Below are positions 1 to 5,094 of a DNA stretch of 5,094 bases, in pieces (position 1 is the first letter of the stretch; each line of letters starts with the position of its first letter). A program made the translations under genes and the position numbers. Source of the stretch: Burkholderiales bacterium (lineage in GTDB: Bacteria > Pseudomonadota > Gammaproteobacteria > Burkholderiales > Burkholderiaceae_D); assembly GCA_028868455.1 (NCBI GenBank), contig JAGWUK010000281.1, positions 1 through 5,094 of the forward strand, given 5' to 3'. Under the pieces are notes generated by a model. The model worked only from the letters and a program-made list of their open reading frames with translations. It was not told the DNA's origin and did no database searches.

Positions 1-156
1 GTGCGCATGGTACTTTGCAGTACGGACGATGATCTTGCCATACAAAGGATGTTTGACGTGACGCTCAACCAGTACGGTGACTGTTTTGTTCATCTTGTCG
101 GACACAACCTTGCCAATCAATGTGCGCTTCAATGCCACTTTTACTTGATCGTTCAT
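1..156 (-). CDS. rpsQ: 30S ribosomal protein S17, 5' part (C-terminus outside window)
   Basis: S17 is an OB-fold protein that binds 16S rRNA early in assembly of the small-subunit body. The window contains its first 52 codons, ending exactly at the left edge. The translation starts [22 protein letters not shown] and continues [20 protein letters not shown] and RTAKYHAH. This matches the conserved S17 core (GxVVSDKMxKTxxVxxxRxxKHPxYGK). E. coli S17 has 84 residues, so about 35 are missing. The ATG overlaps the last base of the rpmC stop, and AAGGA lies nine bases upstream within rpmC. In most bacteria rplN (L14) follows, but it is not in view. Confidence 0.96.
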   Translation of the reverse strand, partial: MNDQVKVALKRTLIGKVVSDKMNKTVTVLVERHVKHPLYGKIIVRTAKYHAH

Positions 157-347
157 TATTTGGCATCCTTCTGATTCATGACGGTTTTCACACGAGCGAT
201 GTCACGACGAACTTTCTTCAACTGTGCTGTATTCGTCAGTTGCTGGGTAGCGATTTGCATACGCAGGCTGAACTGAGCTTTCAGCAGGTCGTTGAGTTCT
301 TTAGTCAAAGCCGCTTGATCCTTACCTTGGAGTTCAGATACTTTCAT
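156..347 (-). CDS. rpmC: 50S ribosomal protein L29
   Basis: L29 is a small two-helix protein at the rim of the exit tunnel, beside L23. The protein has 63 residues, equal to E. coli L29. It begins [31 protein letters not shown] and continues with the family's second helix, [18 protein letters not shown] (43-60). The sequence is charged and helical, as expected. AGGAG lies six bases before the ATG, in the 12-base gap after rplP. The TAA stop shares one base with the ATG of rpsQ (TAATG), so the two genes are probably translationally coupled. Confidence 0.96.
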   Translation of the reverse strand: MKVSELQGKDQAALTKELNDLLKAQFSLRMQIATQQLTNTAQLKKVRRDIARVKTVMNQKDAK

Positions 348-359
348 TTACAACTCCTA

Positions 360-779
360 TTATTGGCCGACTTGACGGACGACGAACGTTGTCAACAGCG
401 GCAATTTAGCTGCAGCCAAGCGGAACGCTTCGCGTGCCAGCGTCTCATCGACACCATCCATTTCGTACAGCATTTTGCCTGGCTGAATCTCGGCAACATA
501 GTACTCAGGATTACCCTTACCATTACCCATACGAACTTCTGCTGGTTTCTGGGAAATTGGCTTGTCCGGGAAAATGCGGATCCAGATACGGCCACCGCGT
601 TTAATGTGACGAGTCATTGCACGACGCGCAGCTTCGATCTGACGCGCTGTGATACGACCACGACCAACTGCCTTCAAGCCAAATTCACCGAAGGAAACTG
701 CTGTACCACGAGTATGCGAAATACCCTTGTTACGGCCTTTCTGCTCCTTACGATATTTTCTGCGTGCTGGTTGCAGCAT
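360..779 (-). CDS. rplP: 50S ribosomal protein L16
   Basis: L16 assembles late into the large subunit, where it helps shape the A-site tRNA region next to the peptidyl-transferase centre. The protein has 139 residues (E. coli 136). It begins [19 protein letters not shown], then shows [34 protein letters not shown] (28-61), the motif KIWIR-like [17 protein letters not shown] (63-79), [30 protein letters not shown] (81-110) and [19 protein letters not shown]. Arg83 in EVRMG matches E. coli Arg81, which the oxygenase RoxA (YcfD) hydroxylates. Whether that enzyme exists here cannot be seen. GGAG lies seven bases before the ATG, inside the last codons of rpsC. rpmC follows after twelve bases. Confidence 0.97.
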   Translation of the reverse strand: MLQPARRKYRKEQKGRNKGISHTRGTAVSFGEFGLKAVGRGRITARQIEAARRAMTRHIKRGGRIWIRIFPDKPISQKPAEVRMGNGKGNPEYYVAEIQPGKMLYEMDGVDETLAREAFRLAAAKLPLLTTFVVRQVGQ

Positions 780-781
780 GA

Positions 782-1615
782 TTATTCTCCTGCTTTCTCA
801 GCCGGTGCTGCAGCGTCAGCTTTTGCGCGTACGCGCTTGGCTGCCGGGGCTGCTGCGCCGGTCGTCGGTGTTTGTCCTTCTGGACGCTTGGCACGTGGAC
901 GGCTATTTGGCTTACCGTCATCACGACGCGGGCCACGACGTTTTTTGTCGTCTTCCGGTGTCGATTCAATAACAGGTGCATCGCCATTTGCCAAACGATC
1001 GCCTTTGTAGACCCACACTTTAACGCCAATAATGCCGTATGTTGTGGATGCTTCGCCGAAACCGTAGTCAATATCAGCACGCAATGTATGCAGAGGTACA
1101 CGACCTTCGCGATACCATTCTTTGCGCGCAATCTCAATACCGTTCAAACGACCACCAGACATGATCTTGATACCTTGAGCGCCCAAACGCATTGCATTTT
1201 GCATCGCACGTTTCATGGCGCGACGGAACATGATGCGTTTTTCCAGTTGTTGAGCGATAGAATCAGCGATCAATTGGGCATCGATTTCAGGCTTGCGGAT
1301 TTCTTCGATGTTGACATGCACTGGCACGCCCATCAATTTCGACAAGTCGGCTTTCAATACTTCAATATCTTCGCCTTTTTTACCGATCACAACGCCTGGA
1401 CGGGAGCTGTATATCGTGATGCGTGCATTTTTAGCAGGACGCTCAATAACGATGCGGCCTACAGATGCGTTTTTCAGTTTTTTCTTCAGGTATTCACGTA
1501 CCTTCAGATCTTCACCGAGCATGGAGGCAAAGTTACCATTGCCTGCATACCAGCGAGAAGACCAGTTACGTGTTACTGCCAAACGAAAACCGGTTGGATG
1601 TATCTTCTGTCCCAT
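782..1615 (-). CDS. rpsC: 30S ribosomal protein S3 with long basic C-terminal tail
   Basis: S3 forms part of the mRNA entry tunnel in the small-subunit head. The protein has 277 residues, about 44 more than E. coli S3 (233). It starts [19 protein letters not shown] type II KH domain follows, with the GKKG loop at residues 78-81 in [21 protein letters not shown] at 131-135 matches the E. coli residues Arg131, Arg132 and Lys135 linked to mRNA unwinding. The C-terminal S3 domain runs through [35 protein letters not shown] and [13 protein letters not shown] (about 195-206). After about residue 218 the sequence becomes low-complexity and rich in Lys, Arg, Pro and Ala, with AAAPA occurring twice. 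Long tails of this kind are usual in Burkholderiales. AAGGAG (1621-1626) lies five bases before the ATG and overlaps the rplV stop. rplP starts two bases after its TAA. Confidence 0.97.
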   Translation of the reverse strand: MGQKIHPTGFRLAVTRNWSSRWYAGNGNFASMLGEDLKVREYLKKKLKNASVGRIVIERPAKNARITIYSSRPGVVIGKKGEDIEVLKADLSKLMGVPVHVNIEEIRKPEIDAQLIADSIAQQLEKRIMFRRAMKRAMQNAMRLGAQGIKIMSGGRLNGIEIARKEWYREGRVPLHTLRADIDYGFGEASTTYGIIGVKVWVYKGDRLANGDAPVIESTPEDDKKRRGPRRDDGKPNSRPRAKRPEGQTPTTGAAAPAAKRVRAKADAAAPAEKAGE

Positions 1616-1624
1616 CGTGACTCC

Positions 1625-1954
1625 TTAGTTACCAACGGTCACATAAATGTGACAGGATTGTTTAGAGATACGATCACCACGACCCTTAGCGCGTGCTGTG
1701 AAGCGCTTCAGAATCGCACCTTTTTCGACATAGATAGTCTTTACTTTCAGCTCATCGATATCCGCGCCATCATTGTGTTCGGCGTTTGCAATTGCAGACT
1801 CCAACACTTTCTTGATAATCGCAGCACCTTTTTTAGGGCTGAATGTCAGGATATTCAATGCCTGATCTACCTTTTTACCGCGAATCAGGTCAGCCACCAG
1901 GCGACCTTTTTGCTCAGACAGACGCACACCGCGCAAATTTGCTTTAGTTTCCAT
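1625..1954 (-). CDS. rplV: 50S ribosomal protein L22
   Basis: L22 is a 23S rRNA-binding protein whose long beta-hairpin runs along the exit tunnel opposite L4. From the second of two adjacent ATG codons it has 109 residues (E. coli 110). It begins [27 protein letters not shown] and continues with [30 protein letters not shown] (about 32-61) and [15 protein letters not shown]. The tunnel hairpin follows, with [15 protein letters not shown] at about 82-96, and the end is HIYVTVGN. The start is ambiguous by one codon: the in-frame ATG at 1957 gives MMETK. The ATG at 1954 is preferred because AAGGA at 1961-1965 is then six bases away rather than three. Its TAA lies inside the AAGGAG site of rpsC. 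The tip of the hairpin is intact, with no visible macrolide-resistance deletion. Confidence 0.96.
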   Translation of the reverse strand: METKANLRGVRLSEQKGRLVADLIRGKKVDQALNILTFSPKKGAAIIKKVLESAIANAEHNDGADIDELKVKTIYVEKGAILKRFTARAKGRGDRISKQSCHIYVTVGN

Positions 1955-1960
1955 CATCGG

Positions 1961-1965
1961 TCCTT
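1961..1965 (-). promoter_or_regulatory. Ribosome binding site that decides the rplV start
   Basis: AAGGA overlaps the rpsS stop codon. It is three bases from the ATG at 1957 but six from the ATG at 1954, so the second ATG is the better spaced start. The difference is one methionine. Confidence 0.65.
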
Positions 1966-2239
1966 ATCTCTTAGCCTTTTTATCGGCAGCGTGACCCTTG
2001 AATGTGCGGGTCAGCGCGAATTCGCCGAGCTTGTGACCAACCATATTTTCGGAAACATAAACTGGTACGTGTTGCTTACCGTTATGAACCGCAATGGTCA
2101 AACCGATGAAGTCCGGCATAATTGTCGAACGACGGGACCAAGTCTTGATTGGCTTTTTGTCTTTAGTCGCTTGCGCGGTTTCGACTTTTTTCACCAGGTG
2201 GGCATCGCAAAACGGCCCTTTTTTCAATGAACGTGTCAT
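1964..2239 (-). CDS. rpsS: 30S ribosomal protein S19
   Basis: S19 lies in the head of the small subunit, pairs with S13 and approaches the A-site tRNA and the intersubunit bridges. The protein has 91 residues (E. coli 92). It begins [20 protein letters not shown] and continues with [31 protein letters not shown] (32-62) and [19 protein letters not shown] (66-84), the classic S19 signature region. The tail is basic (ADKKAKR). The ten-base gap after rplB holds AGGGA followed by a short AT-rich spacer. Its TAA is followed almost at once by the rplV ribosome site, which overlaps the stop codon. Confidence 0.97.
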   Translation of the reverse strand: MTRSLKKGPFCDAHLVKKVETAQATKDKKPIKTWSRRSTIMPDFIGLTIAVHNGKQHVPVYVSENMVGHKLGEFALTRTFKGHAADKKAKR

Positions 2240-2249
2240 GTTTTATCCC

Positions 2250-3077
2250 TTATTTCTTGCCACGGCGTGAGACGATCATCGAAGTAGTGCGCTTGTTGCG
2301 ACGAGTCTTCTTACCCTTGGTTTGCTGACCCCACGGTGATACTGGGTGACGGCCGGCTGCAGTTTTACCTTCGCCACCACCGTGCGGGTGATCGACCGGA
2401 TTCATGACCACACCGCGAACGGTAGGACGAACACCGCGCCAACGCATTGCACCAGCTTTACCGATTTTGCGCAGATTATGCTCACCGTTACCTACTTCTC
2501 CGATAGTCGCACGACATTCAATATGAATACGACGAACTTCACCAGAGCGCAGACGAACCTGAGCGTAGATACCTTCACGCGCCATCAGCACAACGCCGGC
2601 ACCAGCTGTACGCGCAATCTGTGCACCTTTACCTGGCAGCATTTCTACGCAATGCATAGTTGTACCGACCGGGATATTACGGATAGGCAAACAGTTACCA
2701 GATTTGATCGGCGCTTGCGAACCGTTCATGACCTGATCACCAGCCACCATACCTTTAGGGGCAATGATGTATGCACGTTCACCATCTGCGTAGCACAACA
2801 AAGCAATGTGTGCTGTACGGTTAGGATCATATTCAATGCGTTCTACTTTTGCAGGGATACCATCCTTGTTGCGCTTGAAGTCAACAATACGGTAATGCTG
2901 CTTATGACCACCACCGATATGACGGGTAGTGATGTGACCGTTATTATTACGGCCAGCAGTTTTTGATTTCTTTTCCAACAAAGCAGCGAACGGACGACCT
3001 TTGAACAGGCCTTCTGTCACTACCTTCACCATACCACGACGACCTGGTGAGGTTGGCTTCATCTTAACGAGTGCCAT
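2250..3077 (-). CDS. rplB: 50S ribosomal protein L2
   Basis: L2 is one of the most conserved ribosomal proteins. It is needed for subunit joining and for forming the peptidyl-transferase centre. The protein has 275 residues (E. coli 273). It starts [20 protein letters not shown] and contains [22 protein letters not shown] (42-63), [21 protein letters not shown] (84-104), an SH3-like middle with [22 protein letters not shown], then [33 protein letters not shown] (207-239). The histidine of [10 protein letters not shown] at about position 230 corresponds to E. coli His229, reported as important for peptidyl transfer. The C-terminus is very basic ([13 protein letters not shown], ending SRRGKK). 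A strong purine-rich ribosome site (GAGGGGG, 3085-3091) lies within the end of rplW, with a 7-base spacer. rpsS follows after ten bases. Confidence 0.98.
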   Translation of the reverse strand: MALVKMKPTSPGRRGMVKVVTEGLFKGRPFAALLEKKSKTAGRNNNGHITTRHIGGGHKQHYRIVDFKRNKDGIPAKVERIEYDPNRTAHIALLCYADGERAYIIAPKGMVAGDQVMNGSQAPIKSGNCLPIRNIPVGTTMHCVEMLPGKGAQIARTAGAGVVLMAREGIYAQVRLRSGEVRRIHIECRATIGEVGNGEHNLRKIGKAGAMRWRGVRPTVRGVVMNPVDHPHGGGEGKTAAGRHPVSPWGQQTKGKKTRRNKRTTSMIVSRRGKK

Positions 3078-3079
3078 GC

Positions 3080-3394
3080 TTATGCCCCCTCAGTGAAGTT
3101 AATTTCCTGACCAGGCTTCAAACATACAAAAGCGCGTCTTGTATGATTGCGGCGGCCATTAAATTTACCGGTACGTTTTTGTTTACCTTGACGATTTGCC
3201 ACTTGTACGGATTCAACTTGTACTTTAAACAGCAATTCGACGGCAGCTTTAATTTCTGGCTTGGTTGCATCTGGCATAACCAGGAAAACCACCTGCTCAT
3301 TCTTTTCAGCAACCATAGTTGCTTTTTCAGAAATAACAGGAGCCAGCAACACCTTCATCAGGCGCTCTTCGCTAATTTTGACTTGTGCGCTCAT
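3080..3394 (-). CDS. rplW: 50S ribosomal protein L23
   Basis: L23 sits at the polypeptide exit and is the main docking point for trigger factor and SRP, and also contacts SecA. The protein has 104 residues (E. coli 100). Recognisable segments are [17 protein letters not shown] (9-25), [19 protein letters not shown] (42-60), the basic loop [23 protein letters not shown] (68-90) and the end [12 protein letters not shown]. Glu23 in VISEKA matches E. coli Glu18, the residue known for trigger factor docking. The ATG overlaps the rplD TGA by four bases, and GGAG lies eight bases upstream inside rplD. rplB begins two bases after its TAA. The N-terminus is a few residues longer than in E. coli (MSAQVKIS before EERL), and no alternative start with a better ribosome site is visible. 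Confidence 0.97.
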   Translation of the reverse strand: MSAQVKISEERLMKVLLAPVISEKATMVAEKNEQVVFLVMPDATKPEIKAAVELLFKVQVESVQVANRQGKQKRTGKFNGRRNHTRRAFVCLKPGQEINFTEGA

Positions 3395-4014
3395 GCCAGC
3401 ATCTCCTCAATCTTTGCCAGTGCTGGCTTGGTGATCAACACTTTCTTGTAGAACACCAAAGAAACTGGATCAGCATAACGTGGCTCAACAACCAATACGT
3501 TTGCCAGGTTACGCGCTGCCAACATCAGGTTTTCATTGAATTCGTCAGTGATGATCAGGACGGAATCCAAGCAACCCATTGCCTTCAGTTTTTCGGACAA
3601 CAGTTTTGTCTTAGGTGCGTCAACAGTAACATCGTCAACCACATTCAAACGACCTTCACGAGCCAACTGAGACAGGATCGAGCAGATACCTGCGCGATAC
3701 ATCTTTTTGTTAACTTTGTGAGAGAAATTCTCATCAGGTGTGTTCGGGAATATACGACCACCGCCACGCCATAATGGAGAAGAAGACATACCAGCACGTG
3801 CACGACCAGTACCTTTTTGACGCCAAGGCTTCTTGGTTGTGTGATGGACTTCTTCACGATCTTTTTGTTTGCGATTACCGCTGCGAGCATTGGCTTGGAA
3901 TGCAACGACGACTTGATGGATCAAGGCTTCATTGTAGTCACGACCAAAGATAGTATCAGGAGCGGCTACGTTCGACGCTGCTTGACCTTGTTCGTTTAGG
4001 AGCTTCAGTTCCAT
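3391..4014 (-). CDS. rplD: 50S ribosomal protein L4
   Basis: L4 binds 23S rRNA domain I, and its extended loop lines the narrowest part of the peptide exit tunnel. In E. coli it also represses the S10 operon through the mRNA leader. The protein has 207 residues (E. coli 201). The N-terminus [10 protein letters not shown] is typical. The tunnel loop is plain at about residues 58-93: [15 protein letters not shown] followed by [16 protein letters not shown]. The globular part continues with [19 protein letters not shown] and ends with [16 protein letters not shown]. No change is seen in the loop positions tied to macrolide resistance. The ATG is preceded by GGGAG eight bases away, inside the end of rplC. 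This is the only complete gene here ending in TGA, and its stop overlaps the rplW start as ATGA, which implies translational coupling. If L4 regulates in this organism, the leader before rplC is a candidate target. Confidence 0.97.
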   Translation of the reverse strand: MELKLLNEQGQAASNVAAPDTIFGRDYNEALIHQVVVAFQANARSGNRKQKDREEVHHTTKKPWRQKGTGRARAGMSSSPLWRGGGRIFPNTPDENFSHKVNKKMYRAGICSILSQLAREGRLNVVDDVTVDAPKTKLLSEKLKAMGCLDSVLIITDEFNENLMLAARNLANVLVVEPRYADPVSLVFYKKVLITKPALAKIEEMLA

Positions 4015-4017
4015 GGA

Positions 4018-4674
4018 TTAGGCTCCCTTCTTGGCTTTAACTTTAACAGCAGGGGACACAATCACCTGACCATTTTTTGCACCCGGCACAGCACCCTTTA
4101 CCAGCAACAACTGACGCTCTGCATCTACGCGAGCAATTTCCAGATTTTGTACAGTGCGAGTTGCATCACCCAGATGACCGGTCATGCGCTTACCAGGGAA
4201 TACACGACCTGGATCCTGCGCCATACCGATAGAACCAGGTACATTATGCGAACGGGAGTTACCGTGAGTTGCGCGACCAGAAGAGAAATGATGACGCTTG
4301 ATAGTACCGGCATAGCCTTTACCAATCGTTACGCCTTGCACATCCACTTTTTGACCAGCTTCGAACATGCCAACAGGCACAACATCGCCCGCCTTCATTT
4401 CAGCGGCTTTAGCAGCATCAATACGGAATTCTTTTAATACAGTACCAGCTTCAACACCTGCTTTTGCGAGGTGACCGGCAGCCGCTTTTGTTACACGGGA
4501 TGCACGGCGCTGACCGAAAGTTACCTGAACAGCGGAGTAACCGTCTGTTTCAGGAGTTTTGACTTGCGTCACGCGGTTGTTGGACACATCCAGAACAGTA
4601 ACAGGAATCGAATCCCCATCATCCGTAAAGATGCGCATCATGCCAACCTTGCGACCGACTAGGCCCAAGCTCAT
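4018..4674 (-). CDS. rplC: 50S ribosomal protein L3
   Basis: L3 is an early 23S rRNA-binding protein whose long loop reaches toward the peptidyl-transferase centre. The predicted protein has 218 residues (E. coli 209). It starts [11 protein letters not shown], then shows [17 protein letters not shown], the segment [13 protein letters not shown] (about 118-130), [15 protein letters not shown] (137-150) and [20 protein letters not shown] near the end. Gln153 aligns with E. coli Gln150, the residue methylated by PrmB. The frame stays open to a GTG six codons upstream, but the ATG at 4674 is preferred: GGAG lies six bases before it and the protein then begins at the family's usual point. One oddity is GMMRIF at residues 11-16, where GMTRIF is usual. 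It is the first gene of the tightly packed run and follows a leader with its own promoter. The rplD start follows its TAA after three bases. Confidence 0.97.
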   Translation of the reverse strand: MSLGLVGRKVGMMRIFTDDGDSIPVTVLDVSNNRVTQVKTPETDGYSAVQVTFGQRRASRVTKAAAGHLAKAGVEAGTVLKEFRIDAAKAAEMKAGDVVPVGMFEAGQKVDVQGVTIGKGYAGTIKRHHFSSGRATHGNSRSHNVPGSIGMAQDPGRVFPGKRMTGHLGDATRTVQNLEIARVDAERQLLLVKGAVPGAKNGQVIVSPAVKVKAKKGA

Positions 4675-4680
4675 TGTTTT

Positions 4681-4684
4681 CTCC
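4681..4684 (-). promoter_or_regulatory. Ribosome binding site that decides the rplC start
   Basis: GGAG lies six bases before the ATG at 4674. The longer in-frame alternatives, GTG at 4692 and ATG at 4686, would place this sequence inside the coding region and lack a well-spaced site of their own. The site therefore supports the 218-residue L3. Confidence 0.8.
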
Positions 4685-4692
4685 ATTCTCAC

Positions 4693-4758
4693 CTACGATT
4701 GGGTGAGGCTGATGTTTAAAAAACTTAAACGAATAGGCCAGCCGAAGCTGACCCACAT
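4693..4758 (-). other. Possible 21-codon leader ORF upstream of rplC (unproven)
   Basis: An ATG at 4758 opens a 21-codon frame that ends at TAG (4693-4695), 18 bases before the rplC ATG. The encoded peptide begins MWVSFGWPIRLS and has no homologue I recognise. Its ATG would lie only about five bases from the predicted transcript start. GAAGG (4764-4768) is well spaced for a ribosome site, but would be present only in transcripts reading through from rpsJ. The frame spans the first two leader hairpins and ends in the third. An ORF this short is easily found by chance, so it is listed as a candidate only. Confidence 0.15.
4736..4753 (-). repeat. Stem-loop with C(UUCG)G tetraloop in the rplC leader
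   Basis: The minus-strand sequence GGTCAGC-TTCG-GCTGGCC folds into a 7-base-pair stem (six Watson-Crick pairs and one G-U) closed by C-G around UUCG, an unusually stable RNA loop. Three further weak pairs (G-U, U-A, G-U) can extend it to 4733-4756. It is not followed directly by a U-run (the next bases are TATTCGTTT), so it is not a standard intrinsic terminator. Confidence 0.7.
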
Positions 4759-4769
4759 CTAAGCCTTCG

Positions 4770-4798
4770 ATTATAGCCTGCGAATTTTTTATTTACAA
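4770..4798 (-). promoter_or_regulatory. Predicted sigma70 promoter for rplC and downstream genes
   Basis: On the minus strand the hexamer TTGTAA (4793-4798, four of six matches to TTGACA) is followed by a 17-base spacer and a perfect TATAAT (4770-4775). Transcription would start near 4763, about 89 bases before the rplC ATG. The bases between -10 and the start, CGAAGG, are fairly GC-rich, which would fit growth-rate or stringent control but does not show it. The location in the only long gap of the cluster makes chance less likely. It has not been tested experimentally here. Confidence 0.75.
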
Positions 4799-4822
4799 GA
4801 CTATTTATTTGAATTTTCGAAA
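4799..4822 (-). promoter_or_regulatory. Possible UP element upstream of the rplC promoter
   Basis: The bases just upstream of the -35 hexamer are strongly AT-rich: 18 of the 22 bases at 4801-4822 are A or T, with A and T runs such as CGAAAATTCAAATAAATAG. This is the position where the alpha subunit of RNA polymerase contacts UP elements at rRNA and ribosomal-protein promoters. The call rests on composition and position only, since the whole gap is AT-rich. Confidence 0.4.
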
Positions 4823-4888
4823 AATTGTGGTATGTCGAATTTTCTTTAATTTCCAATTTCACCTTCGATGAACGAGGACAAGAAATTT

Positions 4889-5094
4889 TTACTGCAATTT
4901 GATTTCGACGTCAACGCCAGCTGGCAAATCAAGCTTCATCAAAGCATCAACAGTTTTATCTGTTGGATCAACGATATCCATCAAACGCTGGTGCGTACGA
5001 ATTTCAAACTGATCACGGGAAGTTTTATTCACGTGTGGCGAGCGCAAAACGTCGAAACGTTGAATGCGGGTTGGCAGCGGAACCGGCCCTTTGA
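4889..5094 (-). CDS. rpsJ: 30S ribosomal protein S10, 3' part (N-terminus outside window)
   Basis: S10 (also NusE) binds the 3' domain of 16S rRNA in the small-subunit head, and with NusB takes part in transcription antitermination. The visible part is the last 67 codons plus two bases of the preceding codon, ending in TAA. It begins at KGPVPLPTR, the conserved segment in the middle of S10, and continues through [32 protein letters not shown] and [13 protein letters not shown]. coli S10 has 103 residues, so roughly 35 N-terminal residues lie beyond the right edge. The reading frame is intact. A 214-base gap separates it from rplC, unlike the tight spacing of all other genes here, and that gap carries a promoter. 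rpsJ may therefore belong transcriptionally to upstream genes (in many proteobacteria fusA and tuf), though these are not visible. The identification is secure. Confidence 0.97.
   Translation of the reverse strand, partial: KGPVPLPTRIQRFDVLRSPHVNKTSRDQFEIRTHQRLMDIVDPTDKTVDALMKLDLPAGVDVEIKLQ

Larger units (their letters stand above)
4675..4763 (-). promoter_or_regulatory. Predicted structured mRNA leader of rplC
   Basis: The predicted untranslated leader between the promoter and rplC contains three consecutive inverted repeats. The first, 4736-4753, has a 7-base-pair stem with a UUCG loop. The second, 4714-4730, pairs GUUUAA with UUAAAC around a U-rich loop. The third, 4688-4707, pairs CUCACC with GGUGAG around an 8-base loop and ends three bases before the rplC Shine-Dalgarno. 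In E. coli a structured leader before rpsJ binds L4 and controls the S10 operon. This leader is the analogous candidate here, but the structure is not recognisably the same, and the control protein, if any, is unknown. Confidence 0.5.

Noticed and set aside
120..1010. A 296-codon open frame on the plus strand, opposite rpmC, rplP and part of rpsC
   Set aside because: The same explanation applies: rpmC and rplP share a register, and the frame mirrors their codons. It has no recognisable protein and no convincing ribosome site.
872..2230. A 452-codon open frame on the plus strand, opposite rpsC, rplV and rpsS
   Set aside because: These three genes happen to lie in the same reading register, and the antisense frame is codon-aligned with them. 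Antisense stops need TTA, CTA or TCA sense codons, which highly expressed ribosomal genes avoid. The translation is Cys/Phe/Thr-rich and resembles no family, so it is a shadow of codon bias.
2346..2966. A 206-codon open frame on the plus strand, opposite rplB
   Set aside because: It is codon-aligned antisense to rplB, one of the most conserved bacterial genes, and has a Thr-rich translation typical of such shadows.
3385..3774. A 129-codon open frame on the plus strand, opposite rplD
   Set aside because: It is an antisense shadow of rplD with no family resemblance and no promoter or ribosome site seen.
4675..4692. N-terminal extension of L3 from a GTG or an upstream ATG (six or four extra residues)
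   Set aside because: The extension would swallow the GGAG ribosome site, and homologous L3 proteins begin at the internal ATG.
4736..4753. The UUCG hairpin as an intrinsic terminator of rpsJ
   Set aside because: It lies about 135 bases past the rpsJ stop and downstream of the predicted promoter, and no U-run follows directly. A leader structure fits better.
1..5094. Mobile element, defence system, CRISPR array or other novel gene cassette
   Set aside because: All but the 214-base gap is occupied by standard ribosomal-protein genes in the usual order, with no inserted gene, no repeat array and no break in synteny.

Overview
The window is a piece of the bacterial S10 ribosomal-protein cluster, read entirely on the minus strand. 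In transcription order (high to low coordinate) it holds the 3' end of rpsJ (S10), then complete rplC (L3), rplD (L4), rplW (L23), rplB (L2), rpsS (S19), rplV (L22), rpsC (S3), rplP (L16) and rpmC (L29), and the 5' part of rpsQ (S17). The two edge genes are cut by the window, not broken. No frameshift, insertion sequence, tRNA, rRNA or CRISPR is visible, and every complete protein is close to its family's usual length.

The protein sequences point to a betaproteobacterium, probably Burkholderiales and plausibly Oxalobacteraceae (Herminiimonas, Janthinobacterium or Undibacterium-like). The clues are the L3 N-terminus [11 protein letters not shown], the S10 C-terminus VDVEIKLQ, and an S3 with a long Lys/Arg/Ala/Pro-rich tail. 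This is recognition from memory and was not checked by a search; the genus is uncertain.

From rplC to rpsQ (4674 down to 1) the genes are packed with gaps of 2 to 12 bases or overlaps of 1 to 4 bases. Most have a Shine-Dalgarno sequence lying in or just after the previous gene, so they look like one translationally coupled operon. All its products belong to the ribosome. L3, L4, L23, L2, L22, L16 and L29 build the large subunit, including the peptidyl-transferase surroundings (L2, L3, L16) and the exit tunnel and its rim (L4, L22, L23, L29). S10, S19, S3 and S17 go to the small subunit.

The only non-coding stretch is the 214-base, AT-rich gap between rpsJ and rplC (4675-4888). Read on the minus strand it has a strong sigma70-type promoter (TTGTAA, 17-base spacer, TATAAT) with an AT-rich upstream element. 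A predicted leader of about 90 nt follows, containing three consecutive hairpins, one with a C(UUCG)G loop, and a possible 21-codon ORF. This suggests that rplC-rpsQ can be transcribed separately from rpsJ and that a regulatory leader lies after rpsJ rather than before it as in E. coli. This gap is the most interesting part of the window.
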